From the NCBI GenBank assembly GCA_029781135.1, contig JAKOXH010000015.1, forward strand, positions 1-39,111: a stretch of DNA of 39,111 bases, read 5' to 3'. The stretch's first letter is position 1; every line of letters begins with the position of its first letter. This document shows, piece after piece, positions 1 through 8,117 of this stretch. A program made the position numbers and the translations under genes. The DNA comes from Planctomycetota bacterium (GTDB taxonomy: Bacteria; Planctomycetota; Planctomycetia; Pirellulales; Lacipirellulaceae). A model generated the notes under the pieces. The model saw nothing but the letters and a program-made list of their open reading frames with translations. It was not told the origin of the DNA and made no database searches.

Positions 1-88
1 GCACGTACAGCGGATGCTCCGGATTCAACAGTTCGCTCAAGCGAGCACCAAACAATTCAATCTGCGGAGAACGTGACTTGGGTTGCAT
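1..88 (-). CDS. IS5-family transposase, N-terminal fragment
   Basis: Only the first 29 residues are inside the window; the gene continues past the left edge. The residues ELFGARLSELLNPEHPLYV match the start of the InsH-type N-terminal domain (DUF772) that opens many IS5/IS1182-like transposases, where a short basic leader is followed by an E-L-F segment, a hydrophobic helix and an HPL motif. The ATG was chosen because the family similarity begins a few residues after it. About 110 bases of leader separate it from the broken response regulator gene, which fits the untranslated end of an insertion sequence. Family membership is inferred from this short stretch only; the catalytic DDE residues are not visible. 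Confidence 0.6.
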   Translation of the reverse strand, partial: MQPKSRSPQIELFGARLSELLNPEHPLYV

Positions 89-197
89 TTTTCGCCAGCT
101 TTCGAGGACATAGGAACCAAAACCTGGCAAATTTTAGCGCCACAACAACCGCTACGCACCCCCTATTCGTAGACACAACGCAGTTTTTCAGGGACGA
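1..197 (-). mobile_element. End of an IS5-family insertion sequence (partial)
   Basis: The left edge holds the 5' part of an IS5-like element, recognised from the transposase start it carries. The outer end is placed at about 185-200 because the response regulator reading frame loses its family similarity exactly there. The sequence TTAGTTAG at the junction could hold a short target duplication of the kind IS5-family elements make, but the other end is outside the window, so neither the inverted repeat nor the duplication can be confirmed. Confidence 0.6.
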
Positions 198-731
198 CTA
201 ACTAATGTCCAGCGACTGGGCAATCTCGCGGTTCGTCAATCCATACGCCATCTGCTTGAGCACTTCCCGCTCGCGTTTCGTCAGGGCCACTTCCGCGTCG
301 GTGTTCGCCTGTGGCGTTACCAGCACTCGGGTGATGTTCTGCAGCTTGCTGCGCGACCAGATCATCTCACCGGTGGCTGCGACTCGCAAACACTGCAGCA
401 ACTCCTCGCGCTGAATATCCTTCATCAAATACCCGGCAGCTCCCAACGCCACCGCGCGCGCGATGAACGTCGGGTTGTCGTAGGCACTCAGCATCACGAC
501 CCGCGTCTCCGGAAGGTCCAACTTCAGGCGCGCGAGGCAACTCAGCCCATCCCCATTGGGCATCCTCACATCCAGCAGCGCTACGTCGGGCCGATGGTCC
601 AGCGCCAACTGAAACGCTTCCTTGCCACTCGCCGCCTCCGCAACCACCTCGAACTCCGTACCCTCAAAAATAGCACGCAGCCCGAGTCGAACAGCTTCGT
701 GATCATCCGCAATGAGAATTCGTATCGCCAT
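198..731 (-). pseudogene. NarL/LuxR-type response regulator, truncated in its DNA-binding domain
   Basis: The product is a two-component response regulator that would switch transcription after phosphorylation by a sensor kinase. The receiver domain is complete: acidic pair D9 and D10, phospho-acceptor D54 in LLDVRMP, the switch serine in VVMLSAY, and the conserved lysine in YLMKD. A LuxR-type helix-turn-helix starts at about residue 148 (LTKREREVL) but stops after REIAQSLDIS, in the middle of the recognition region. Family members normally continue for some 30-40 residues. The sequence after the stop belongs to the neighbouring insertion sequence, so the gene looks broken by insertion. The remaining protein could be phosphorylated but should not bind DNA normally. 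No sensor kinase gene is next to it. Confidence 0.8.
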
Positions 732-1462
732 CGTTGCAAATACAAATCAGAAAGACGACAAAAATGGATTGCGATCTTGCAATCCGTAAAAGTGCGCGGC
801 ACAGCTACATTGCGATTGGCAAGCGACTGCTCGAGCAGCCTGACTTGCCTGTCCTCAGATACTTCGTCGGAATTGGCTTCGCAATTAAATCGTACTGAGC
901 CAGCCGTTAGCTCACCGAAGCCCCCAACTCGTGCCTGCCCAGTGCCCGAATCCAAGCGATAAGTCTGCGGCATCTAAATTATGAGGTCGGAAATATCGTC
1001 GGGCAATGGCCACAAACCGGTAGTTCCCTCGAAGGCCTGCGGAACATCTGTCACGGAAGTTATAATCGGCACGCAAATACGCGGCGAAGCCGCATCAACG
1101 GCCATCGAGGCAAGCCAAGGTAAGTAGTAGTTACCACATTACCGGACAAGTGGTTTCCCGAAATCCACAGGTTTTCCCGAGGGTTACTACCTAGCCGCAC
1201 GCGATCGTAGAATCCGTCGTCAGGCAAATAATCGCGCATCAACCGTATGAACCCATAACGGTGCCGCCGCATCGAATATCGCCGCGTCGCCGACGCTCGA
1301 TAGACGGCGTATGAAGGCATTGGCTCTCAAACGAAGTTCGTATTATTGCGATTCCGCTTGCCAAATGCGGGTGCCACTGCCGGCTTGCCCAGCAGTGCCG
1401 TACTGGTATCCGGGTTTCACTGCTGGACGAGCCAGCAGTGGCACACTTGGTCAAGCCGAACC
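732..1462. other. Intergenic region with a palindromic repeat
   Basis: About 730 bases separate the response regulator from the first PEP-CTERM gene. Short open frames exist on both strands, including one of 86 codons at 1060-1320 (minus), but none shows a recognisable domain or good start context. The only clear structure is the stem-loop repeat at 1371-1444. The regulator promoter should lie just above 731, but no convincing promoter elements were identified. Confidence 0.5.
1371..1444. repeat. REP-like palindromic repeat (GTGCCACTGC family)
   Basis: The element begins GTGCCACTGC and ends with the exact inverse GCAGTGGCAC. Each half carries its own small hairpin built on CAGCAGTG/CACTGCTG. 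Related units occur at 27420-27448 and 27594-27622, so this is a dispersed family. It lies just downstream of a convergent gene end, a usual place for REP elements. Confidence 0.7.
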
Positions 1463-2515
1463 TCAATCGCCGCAAGCAACTCGGCGCCTTCGAACTCCAG
1501 GTATCAGCAGAACGCCGCTAACAAGAACCGCAGCCCCCGTCGGCTCGGGCACCACAACAGCACCAATACCTGCTCCTGACGAAATCGAGGCCCCCCGGTT
1601 GTCACGCCAAACCACATAATCCGCGGCATCCACAAGGCCGTTCCGATTGCCATCCGCCAAATTCCCGGCCGGAGAAACGGCGCTGCCGAATGTCGTCCGC
1701 CAAGTGGTCCAATCCGCTGTGTTCACCGCGCCGTCATTGTTGTAGTCCCCCAACAGGCCGTCGCGAACCACGAAATTATCGAACACCGCCGTCGCCGATG
1801 CGCTCTGCGAAATTCCGTCGGCCGCTGCCGCAAAAGTCGCAATATCCGCGTCCGTAAAGTTATTAAGTCCAAAACCGCGGTCGACGAAACCGGTCGAGGC
1901 CACTTGGCTGCCGTTCACATAACCCAGGTACGTATCCGACGTAAAATCGAGCACCAGGCGATAGTGATTCCACTGGTTGAAGTTCACAATTAACCCCGTC
2001 TCCGTAAGCACGCCACTATCCTGAAACTGGTACAGGACATCCCCCGTCGAGGCATCCACACCCAGGGCACCGAGAACATACGGATTTATATCTGCATCGT
2101 ACGTATCCACTCCCATGAATGGCCCAAAGCCCCCCAGCACCGTGGCTTGCGATACTTTCATGTCCCAGTCCACAATCACATACCGCTGAGTCGGATAACC
2201 CGTCACCGGGATCGCCCAGCGCCGATCGGCATTCGCCGCCGCAGCCCGGGTCACCTCGACGCCTGGGCTTCCAGCCATTCCAACCCCTGCCTTAACCGTC
2301 GCCGTACTTCCGCCAGCACCTGCTGTTGTCCAAACGGGGGGAGGTGAAGGCTGGCCCTGTAATGGTGCGCCGGCTACGTACGGACTACCGAAGTCTGTTG
2401 AAATAACCGTGCTGGAAGACTCTGCTGGCGAAACGGCTAAACAAACTGCTGCTGATGCCAACGACGAAATGATCACTCGGCACCAGTCAACATGGTCTCG
2501 CTGGCAATAACTCAT
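1463..2515 (-). CDS. PEP-CTERM protein with dockerin-like segment
   Basis: This is a secreted protein of about 350 residues. It has an N-terminal signal peptide (hydrophobic stretch near VIISSLASAAVCLAV), a central beta-rich domain of about 200 residues resembling laminin-G/concanavalin-type folds, and a planctomycete-style dockerin repeat with two Ca-binding-like loops (GDYNNDGAVNTADW and DGNRNGLVDAADY). It ends in a PEP-CTERM sorting signal: VVPEP, a hydrophobic helix and a basic RRRR cluster. The exosortase encoded at 17-18.8 kb is the likely processing enzyme. The central domain closely parallels the PEP-CTERM protein encoded at 6471-7421, including the shared WDMKV, FGPF-G-V and ADIAT motifs, so the two are paralogues. 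The ATG is preferred over a GTG four codons upstream. The ligand is unknown. Confidence 0.85.
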   Translation of the reverse strand: MSYCQRDHVDWCRVIISSLASAAVCLAVSPAESSSTVISTDFGSPYVAGAPLQGQPSPPPVWTTAGAGGSTATVKAGVGMAGSPGVEVTRAAAANADRRWAIPVTGYPTQRYVIVDWDMKVSQATVLGGFGPFMGVDTYDADINPYVLGALGVDASTGDVLYQFQDSGVLTETGLIVNFNQWNHYRLVLDFTSDTYLGYVNGSQVASTGFVDRGFGLNNFTDADIATFAAAADGISQSASATAVFDNFVVRDGLLGDYNNDGAVNTADWTTWRTTFGSAVSPAGNLADGNRNGLVDAADYVVWRDNRGASISSGAGIGAVVVPEPTGAAVLVSGVLLIPGVRRRRVACGD

Positions 2516-2527
2516 GGCTAAATCCAC

Positions 2528-2961
2528 TATTTGTCCGTAGTATTCCCCCCACCAGTGGAAGTCTTGGTTTCAATATATTTTGGCCATTCCCATAAAGCAA
2601 GCAAATACCGCGTGCAGTTTGCATTTGTATGCAAACACAACCAAACCACCAAGTCAACTCAAACACACCACATTACGCAAATATCTCAATTTTACAAGTA
2701 ACTGCACAAATACGCCCTGAAATCCCACAGTCTGTGATATTTTCAGACTCCGTCGATTTGAAATTCACTGCCGAAAGACGGTTCGCCGTCACCCGCAAAA
2801 TGCCCTCCTCCCTCGACTTTCCCGCGAGTGTCGGCACCCCCGTAAATCCGACGAATCCCTCCCAATCTTCATAATCGCTTTAATCCGTCGGTGCAAACTG
2901 GCCGATACTCTGCTTATCTGACCGTCATAAGAGGGGGGAAGGTCATGCACTGGGATAAAGT
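2528..2961. other. Divergent intergenic region, AT-rich
   Basis: This gap separates a minus-strand PEP-CTERM gene from the plus-strand export genes and must hold promoters for both directions. The part from about 2570 to 2770 is clearly richer in A and T than the flanks. It contains the inverted repeat at 2618-2635. No gene with recognisable features was found; an open frame at 2629-2874 lacks domain similarity. Confidence 0.5.
2618..2635. promoter_or_regulatory. Possible operator: perfect 7-base inverted repeat
   Basis: TTTGCAT and ATGCAAA form a perfect inverted repeat with a 4-base spacer, inside the AT-rich divergent promoter region. The size suits a dimeric regulator. No second copy was noticed in the window, so the role is a guess. 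Confidence 0.3.
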
Positions 2962-4269
2962 ATGCGCGCACTGCTCGGGCTTTCGATGCCGAACATTCGC
3001 TGTCGGTCAAAGTCGTGGACTTGTCAGCGCGCTGGCATCAGGTCTTGCCGGCACACGCAGCAGCCATTTGCGCGTAGCGTCGGGCCAGTCGTGGCCATTC
3101 TCGTCGCAGTTTCCTTCACGGGCTGCTTATCGCCTTGTTATCTAGCTGGCCGCACACTCGTCTGCGAACCGAGTCGCTATTCAATTCGTGTCGATGGCAA
3201 ACGCAGCCTCGCGCTCTATCGTTCCTGGGCAGAACATGAGTGGCAGCAAGTGGCTGGTTCGTGTGCCTCCGACTGCTCCTTAGCACCCGACTATCGAGCG
3301 GGGTTCGTCGCCGGGTTCGTCGACTATGTGTATGCCGGCGGAAGCGGCGAACCATCGCCCATACCACCCCGCGAATATTGGAACGTCAGCCAGCGTTCGC
3401 CCCAGGGCAAAGAGCGCGTCAACCAATGGTTCGCCGGCTATCGCCACGGAGCACGGATCGCTCGCGACGGCGGTTATCGCGCGGCGGGAATGGTTCAGCT
3501 ATCACTTGCTGAGTCGTCCGAAGACGCCCCATCGGATTCGATGTCGGCGCGACAAGGGCAACCGGAACCGTCGGCATCTTCCGAGGAAACGCTGCCGACA
3601 CCCAAAATCGAAAACGCTCCGGCGCGCCGGCCATCGTCGAATGTTAAGCCGCCTTCCTCGACATTGCCCAAAAGCACGACGCCGGATAATCCATTTCGAG
3701 AGGACGATTCCGGCGAAGGAAAACCGGTCACGCCAGATGCGCCAGCCGCCAAGGCCCCACCGCCGCAGAAGACGAGCCCAGACCAGCGCGTGAATGATGC
3801 GCCCGTGGAGCTGGAGTTGCCGGCGGAACCGCGCGCTCTGCCGCCGACCAAAGCCGGGGCGTCCATTCCATTGCCGCAAGGCATTTCCACTGAGCACCAC
3901 ACCAGCCCCCTCGAAGGCACGGCTTCTACCGATGCTGCCAGCGAACCTCGAGCGTCCAGCCGAAACAGTACAGCCCTCGCGATTGCGCTCGCCGACCAGG
4001 CCGATGCGCTGAATGACAAGTCACCTGCCCCCGCGGCATCTCGCAACGATGCAACGACACTTGTATTCCGCATCGGCGGAGCCGCGCCAACCACCGTGTC
4101 ACAGCGGCCGGCGCCGTGCGTCACGGCTGCGGCAGAGCCCGCGCCGCCTCGTTACGAATGTGGGCAGTGGCGCGCGCCCAAAACGGCTGAAGTTCATCCC
4201 AAGAATGCCACCGATGTCATCATCCGCGTTTCCGGTAACGACGAACAGGAACTACATCAACCAGAGTAG
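2962..4269 (+). CDS. Planctomycete lipoprotein of unknown function, upstream of polysaccharide export gene
   Basis: The protein has a lipoprotein signal (VVAILVAVSFTGC, lipobox Cys near residue 55). A conserved domain at about residues 90-180 carries YRAGFVAGFVDYVYAGG, IPPREYW and WFAGYRHGARIA. The pattern GF-x-x-GF, PP-x-x-YW, W-F-x-G-x-x-x-G recurs in uncharacterised planctomycete proteins. The remaining 250 residues are low-complexity, rich in Pro, Ala, Ser and Glu, and probably a disordered linker. It is followed after about 190 bases by a Wza-like export gene on the same strand, so a role at the outer membrane in polysaccharide export is plausible but unproven. The start is doubtful: a strong ribosome binding site (GAGGGGGGAAGG) precedes an ATG at 2945 in another frame, and the first 40 residues here look unlike a normal signal peptide. 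Confidence 0.7.
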   Translation: MRALLGLSMPNIRCRSKSWTCQRAGIRSCRHTQQPFARSVGPVVAILVAVSFTGCLSPCYLAGRTLVCEPSRYSIRVDGKRSLALYRSWAEHEWQQVAGSCASDCSLAPDYRAGFVAGFVDYVYAGGSGEPSPIPPREYWNVSQRSPQGKERVNQWFAGYRHGARIARDGGYRAAGMVQLSLAESSEDAPSDSMSARQGQPEPSASSEETLPTPKIENAPARRPSSNVKPPSSTLPKSTTPDNPFREDDSGEGKPVTPDAPAAKAPPPQKTSPDQRVNDAPVELELPAEPRALPPTKAGASIPLPQGISTEHHTSPLEGTASTDAASEPRASSRNSTALAIALADQADALNDKSPAPAASRNDATTLVFRIGGAAPTTVSQRPAPCVTAAAEPAPPRYECGQWRAPKTAEVHPKNATDVIIRVSGNDEQELHQPE

Positions 4270-4458
4270 CGGCAAGTCACCTCGCCGTGCGAGAGAACTC
4301 CGACCAATGGCGTTTTTTTGCGGCACACTACCAAATTTTGTGGTCCCGCTTCTTCGAAGATACTGCGGTGAGATTGACAAGCAGCAGCGCGACAAAAACC
4401 ACGATGCTTGAACTGCCACTTTAGGAACCTCGGTAAGGGCCTGCGGGCACGGACGAAC

Positions 4459-5838
4459 ATGGGCAAGCAACCAATCGCGACGACACGAACCTTCTCGGCC
4501 AAGTTGCTTGGCATGCCGCCATCCTGCGGAGTGGCCTTGCTGTGGACCCTCGTTTTCGCCGGCTGCGCTGCCATCACGAACCCCGTCGCCAATGGGGTGC
4601 CGGCACACATCGTGCCAGATGAACTGTTGGCGCCCTCCAAGGAAGGTTACGAAACGATTCCGCTCACCGCCCTGCGACAACCGCCGCCGCCCAAATATGT
4701 CCTGGCGGCCGGCGATACGCTGGGCATCTACATCGAAGGCGTCCTTGGCAGTGCCGAAACGCCGCCGCCCGTCAACGTCCCGCCCACGCCCGACGAATCT
4801 CCTTCCATTGGTTATCCTATTCCCGTCCGCGACGATGGCACGGTTTCTCTGCCGTACGTGTCCCCGATCACCGTGGCCGGAATGACCGTCGAGGAAGCGG
4901 AAAAAGCCGTGATCAACGCCTATCTGGCTAAACAAATTCTGCGGGCCGAGGACCGCCGCATCCTCGTGACGCTCATGCGACCACGCCACATTCGCGTGAT
5001 GGTCATCCGCGACGATTCGCAACAACGCAGCTTCAATGTCCAGACCGACTCCTACTTCGGACTCGGCACCACGAGCACGCAGATCGGCGGCGGACGCGAC
5101 GAGCAAGGCCTTGTCGTCGAATTGCCGGCCTACCAGAACGACGTCCTCAATGTGCTGACGCGCACCGGCGGACTACCGGGGCCCCAATCCACCCACGAGG
5201 TGATCGTGCAGCACGGTTACTGGGATGGCAGTCGGGACTTAGCGAATTCGCATTTTTGTTATCCTTCTCAGGCCGACCTCTCGAATTCGGGCGATGCCTC
5301 GCGGCGCATCATCCACATTCCCACCCGTACCCGGCGGGGCGAGCCACTTCCTTTCCAGCCCCAGGATGTCATCTTGCGGAACGGGGATATCGTCGTCGTC
5401 CGCTCGCGCGATCCGGAACTCTTCTACACCGGTGGGCTCTTGCCGGCCGGAGAGTTCCAACTTCCCGATGACCGCGACCTTTCGGCGATCGAAGCCGTGC
5501 TGCGCACGCGCGGTCCGTTCTTGAACGGCGGCCAGAGCTCGCAAAACTTCAGCGGCGCTGCCCTTCAGGCCGGATTAGGCAATCCATCCCCCAGCCTCCT
5601 ATCCATCGTGCGCAAAACGCCCGCTGGCACGCAGGTGGTGATTCGCGTTGACCTCAACAATGCCGTGCGCGACCCACGCGAAAACATCTTGGTCCAAAAC
5701 GGCGATCTCCTGGTCCTCCAAGAACGTCCCGACGAGGCCATTGCCCGCTACTTCTCGCAGGTCTTCCAGATCAATATCTTTGGGCGGTTCATCAATCGGC
5801 AGGATGCCCAGGGTAGTAGCACGCTCGTCGTGCCTTAG
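4459..5838 (+). CDS. Wza-like polysaccharide export lipoprotein (Poly_export/SLBB)
   Basis: This is an outer-membrane polysaccharide export protein. The signal peptide ends in a lipobox (LVFAGC), so the mature protein should be lipid-anchored. The Poly_export domain begins near YVLAAGDTLGIYIEGV and continues through PIPVRDDGTVSLPYV and GMTVEEAEKAV, the usual signature of Wza/BexD-type proteins. SLBB-like segments follow (NDVLNVLTRTGGLPG; then ELFYTGGLLPAGEF and ILVQNGDLLVL). Its partners should be the Wzx-like and Wzy-like proteins encoded on the minus strand at 30.7-37.9 kb. The ATG was chosen because it leads directly to the signal peptide; the upstream TTG at 4408 adds residues without family support. 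A Wzc-type kinase, the usual partner, is not in the window. Confidence 0.9.
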   Translation: MGKQPIATTRTFSAKLLGMPPSCGVALLWTLVFAGCAAITNPVANGVPAHIVPDELLAPSKEGYETIPLTALRQPPPPKYVLAAGDTLGIYIEGVLGSAETPPPVNVPPTPDESPSIGYPIPVRDDGTVSLPYVSPITVAGMTVEEAEKAVINAYLAKQILRAEDRRILVTLMRPRHIRVMVIRDDSQQRSFNVQTDSYFGLGTTSTQIGGGRDEQGLVVELPAYQNDVLNVLTRTGGLPGPQSTHEVIVQHGYWDGSRDLANSHFCYPSQADLSNSGDASRRIIHIPTRTRRGEPLPFQPQDVILRNGDIVVVRSRDPELFYTGGLLPAGEFQLPDDRDLSAIEAVLRTRGPFLNGGQSSQNFSGAALQAGLGNPSPSLLSIVRKTPAGTQVVIRVDLNNAVRDPRENILVQNGDLLVLQERPDEAIARYFSQVFQINIFGRFINRQDAQGSSTLVVP

Positions 5839-5853
5839 CCGCCAAAACGAAAA

Positions 5854-5884
5854 AAGGGATGCACGCACTTGGCGCGCATCCCTT
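5854..5884 (-). terminator. Intrinsic terminator between convergent genes
   Basis: AAGGGATGC and GCATCCCTT form a 9-base stem. On the minus strand it is followed by a run of six T, so it should end transcription of the small secreted protein gene. It may also help to end the plus-strand export gene. Confidence 0.75.
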
Positions 5885-5920
5885 AAATGCTCAACGAATG
5901 ACTTCGATTCGACCGTTCGC

Positions 5921-6382
5921 CTATGGGATAAACGGCGGACGCGGCGGGGGACGGAACGGGCTACGCACCGGTGGCCGGTACGGCGGCCGCACACTCGAAC
6001 CAACCGCCAAATCGGCGCCGGCGGCAGGTGCCGCTAATGAACCGGTCGTAGGTGTTACCGACACCGTCGCCACGGAACTTGCTGCCACCACTGCGGCAGT
6101 TGAAGCCGACGCGGCGGGCGTCGACAGAGCGGTGAACGCCGCGGCCGATGCCCAGTAGGGCGTCACCGACGGTGCCGACCGCGCGCTGCCGCCACGGTAC
6201 GTAACAATTCCGAAGCGGTCCACGGATATCTCGCTGCCGCTGACATCAAACGGATTATAAAGTCGCGCATGGACCTTCGTTGTGCCGCGCGGAGCCGTGG
6301 AACCCTGCGCCGCAGCGCTGCCCACGAACACCCCGCACACAATACAGGCCGCCACGACACTAACCCCTCTTGTTCGGTTCAT
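5921..6382 (-). CDS. Small secreted protein with proline/arginine-rich tail
   Basis: A protein of about 150 residues starting MNRTRGVSVV with a clear signal peptide (cleavage after about GSAAAQG). The middle contains NPFDVSGSEISVDRFGIVTYRGG and then an Ala/Ser/Thr/Val-rich stretch. The C-terminus is a repeat of RPP units (RPPYRPPVRSPFRPPP), positively charged and extended. No known domain was recognised. The basic tail could bind an acidic polysaccharide, which is inference from its position beside the export gene and PEP-CTERM genes. An upstream in-frame ATG at 6394 is an alternative start. It lacks a PEP-CTERM signal and is therefore a different class from its neighbours. Confidence 0.7.
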   Translation of the reverse strand: MNRTRGVSVVAACIVCGVFVGSAAAQGSTAPRGTTKVHARLYNPFDVSGSEISVDRFGIVTYRGGSARSAPSVTPYWASAAAFTALSTPAASASTAAVVAASSVATVSVTPTTGSLAAPAAGADLAVGSSVRPPYRPPVRSPFRPPPRPPFIP

Positions 6383-6470
6383 CTTCCTACCCATTTCAGT
6401 CAGGTTGTGAAACACAGCAATGACTGGCCCAATATCAATCTCTTATCAAAGTGTGCGGCCGCAGCGGCTT

Positions 6471-7421
6471 CTAGCGTACCCGCCGGAAGCGACTGGCAGC
6501 CATTCCCATACCACACAGGATCAACAAAACAGAACTCGGTTCAGGAATGCAAGTTCCCTCCCGAACCAGGAAATTGTCAAAATACGCCGTTCCCGTGAGC
6601 GCCAGCGACGCAGGATCGCCCGCGGCCGCTACCGTCGCAATATCGGCGTCCGAAAACTGATCCAAGCCGCCTGGAATATTGCCCTGGTCGACGTAACCAA
6701 ACGTGCCCAAGTTCACGTAATTCTTAAAAATCGTATATTGGTGCGTGCTGTAGTCCAGTTTAATTTGAAACCGGTTCCAATCGCCAAAATTGACGGTCGC
6801 ACCTGTGGCTGTATAGAACCCAGAGCCGGTCGCCTGATACAGCACTTCGCCCGTCGTCGAATCGACACCCAACGAGCCCAGCAGACCAACCGGGTTGCCG
6901 TCATCGTCGTACGCTTCCACGCCGAAGAACGGACCAAACGTATTCGCCGCCCCGGCCGTTTGCATCACTTTCATATCCCACGTAATGCAAATGCACGGCT
7001 GCGCGGGTTCCGGCGGCGCAGGATTCGGATAGTCGGGGTAGCCAAGAGCATTCACCGGCACCGCCCAGCGATCATCGGAGTTCGCGGCGCGATTCACCTG
7101 CACGGCCTGCGTGCCGCCGCCCGGTGCGTACATCGCCGATTGCACGGTTGCCGTGCTCAGACCCGCACCGCGCGTGCGCAGCCATTGACCAGGCGAAATC
7201 ACCTGTCCCGCGCCCGGAGGATTAACCTGTCCTTCCAATTGTCCGGTCCCGTTAAACGTGGTCGTGAATCCGTAAGGCGGATTCGGCTCGAAACCAAAGG
7301 CATTTACAATGTCATCATCACCCGCATACACGTAATGCATACTCCCTAGCGCGAATGCTAGCGTGCACAACACACAGCCCAAGCGAGTACCGCTGGAGCG
7401 ATCAAATCGTGTCGACTTCAT
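6471..7421 (-). CDS. PEP-CTERM protein, paralogue of the dockerin-containing protein
   Basis: This secreted protein of about 316 residues starts MKSTRFDRSSG, preceded at good distance by GAGGGAGA. A signal peptide (LGCVLCTLAFALGSM) is followed by a beta-rich domain with ITWDMKVMQ, FGPFFGVEAYDDDG, STTGEVLYQ and DADIATVAAAGD, which matches the protein encoded at 1463-2515 over most of its length. It ends with a PEP-CTERM signal (IPEPSSVLLILCGMG, then basic RFRRVR). Unlike its paralogue it has no dockerin segment between the domain and the sorting signal. The likely fate is export and then processing by the exosortase. The bound ligand is unknown. Confidence 0.88.
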   Translation of the reverse strand: MKSTRFDRSSGTRLGCVLCTLAFALGSMHYVYAGDDDIVNAFGFEPNPPYGFTTTFNGTGQLEGQVNPPGAGQVISPGQWLRTRGAGLSTATVQSAMYAPGGGTQAVQVNRAANSDDRWAVPVNALGYPDYPNPAPPEPAQPCICITWDMKVMQTAGAANTFGPFFGVEAYDDDGNPVGLLGSLGVDSTTGEVLYQATGSGFYTATGATVNFGDWNRFQIKLDYSTHQYTIFKNYVNLGTFGYVDQGNIPGGLDQFSDADIATVAAAGDPASLALTGTAYFDNFLVREGTCIPEPSSVLLILCGMGMAASRFRRVR

Positions 7422-7499
7422 TAGCGTCTCCCTCAAGGTAAGAACTTGCTTTGGCAGGCGCGAAACCGCGTTGCCCAGCAACTCAACGGTTGAACGAAA

Positions 7500-7527
7500 A
7501 CCCCCCTCATCTACTCAACAGGGGGGT
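7500..7527 (-). promoter_or_regulatory. Hairpin in the probable 5' leader of a PEP-CTERM mRNA
   Basis: ACCCCCCT and AGGGGGGT pair perfectly over 8 bases with a 12-base loop, some 80-105 bases upstream of the ATG at 7421. No T run follows, so it is unlikely to be a simple terminator. It may be a leader structure or a residue of an upstream element. Confidence 0.4.
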
Positions 7528-7796
7528 AACTCTTGTTCGAGAATAACCGTCTATTTGCCGATAGTCAACTGTTTTTCCAGATAAAATCCATTTTCGTAGA
7601 AAGGGCAACGCGAAACGGAGAATACGCGCCACCCGCAAGTTGGGGGACCAACCGCTAAACCGGTCGTTCACAGGCCCTCCTAGATTCGGCTCGGAAGTGG
7701 CACCGACATACTGCCTACACCGGTAGCCAACGTTGTTTCTGCAAAAACGGCCTGAATTAGGGCCGTGCCAATCACTTTTTTGCTTCGGCTAAGTGG

Positions 7797-7886
7797 TATG
7801 GGAGGCGTCTCCGACGCCGATTTCGCGCAAGTTTCGTGAATGGCATGAAGTGCGACGCCTCGTCGGAATCGGAGACCCCTCCCACA
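7797..7886. repeat. 88-base palindromic repeat, copy 1
   Basis: Inverted arms TGGGAGGCGTCTCCGA and TCGGAGACCCCTCCCA bound a core of about 55 bases. The reverse complement aligns almost base for base with the element at 10788-10874, including the core (GCACTTC, CGAAA, GCGCGA). It is a short nonautonomous palindromic element of the MITE/REP type. Confidence 0.8.
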
Positions 7887-8060
7887 GCCGGGGCCGATCG
7901 CTCTTGCAGTACCCGGTGCTTTGCGAGGGGTGTGGTATCGGCGGCAACTTCTCCTTGGCACAAGACAGCTCAACGAGAGGTGGGCAAACGCGAACCTGGG
8001 AATTGGCGACGAACGCGGCCGCCAGTCACTTGGAATCACCGCAACGTTGCGCGCCGCGCA

Positions 8061-8086
8061 CAAAAAAACCCGCCAGTGCGGCGGGT
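8061..8086 (-). terminator. Intrinsic terminator of PEP-CTERM gene
   Basis: CCCGCC and GGCGGG form a GC-rich stem followed on the minus strand by seven T. It lies about 30 bases after the stop of the PEP-CTERM gene at 8118-8852. Confidence 0.9.
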
Positions 8087-8117
8087 CGGTCGCAAATAGT
8101 TTGGCAGGATGGCCGCT

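Larger units (their letters stand above)
7422..8117. other. Intergenic region with hairpin, palindromic repeat and terminator
   Basis: This gap of nearly 700 bases holds, from left to right, a ribosome binding site for the gene on its left, a C8/G8-type hairpin at 7500-7527, an 88-base palindromic repeat at 7797-7886 and the terminator at 8061-8086 for the gene on its right. Open frames crossing the repeat show no recognisable protein. Confidence 0.6.

Noticed and set aside
1060..1320. An 86-codon minus-strand open frame
   Set aside because: No domain, no signal peptide and no start context; kept only as unexplained intergenic sequence.
6420..7349. A 309-codon plus-strand open frame
   Set aside because: It is opposite the PEP-CTERM gene at 6471-7421 and is Arg-rich with no recognisable features.
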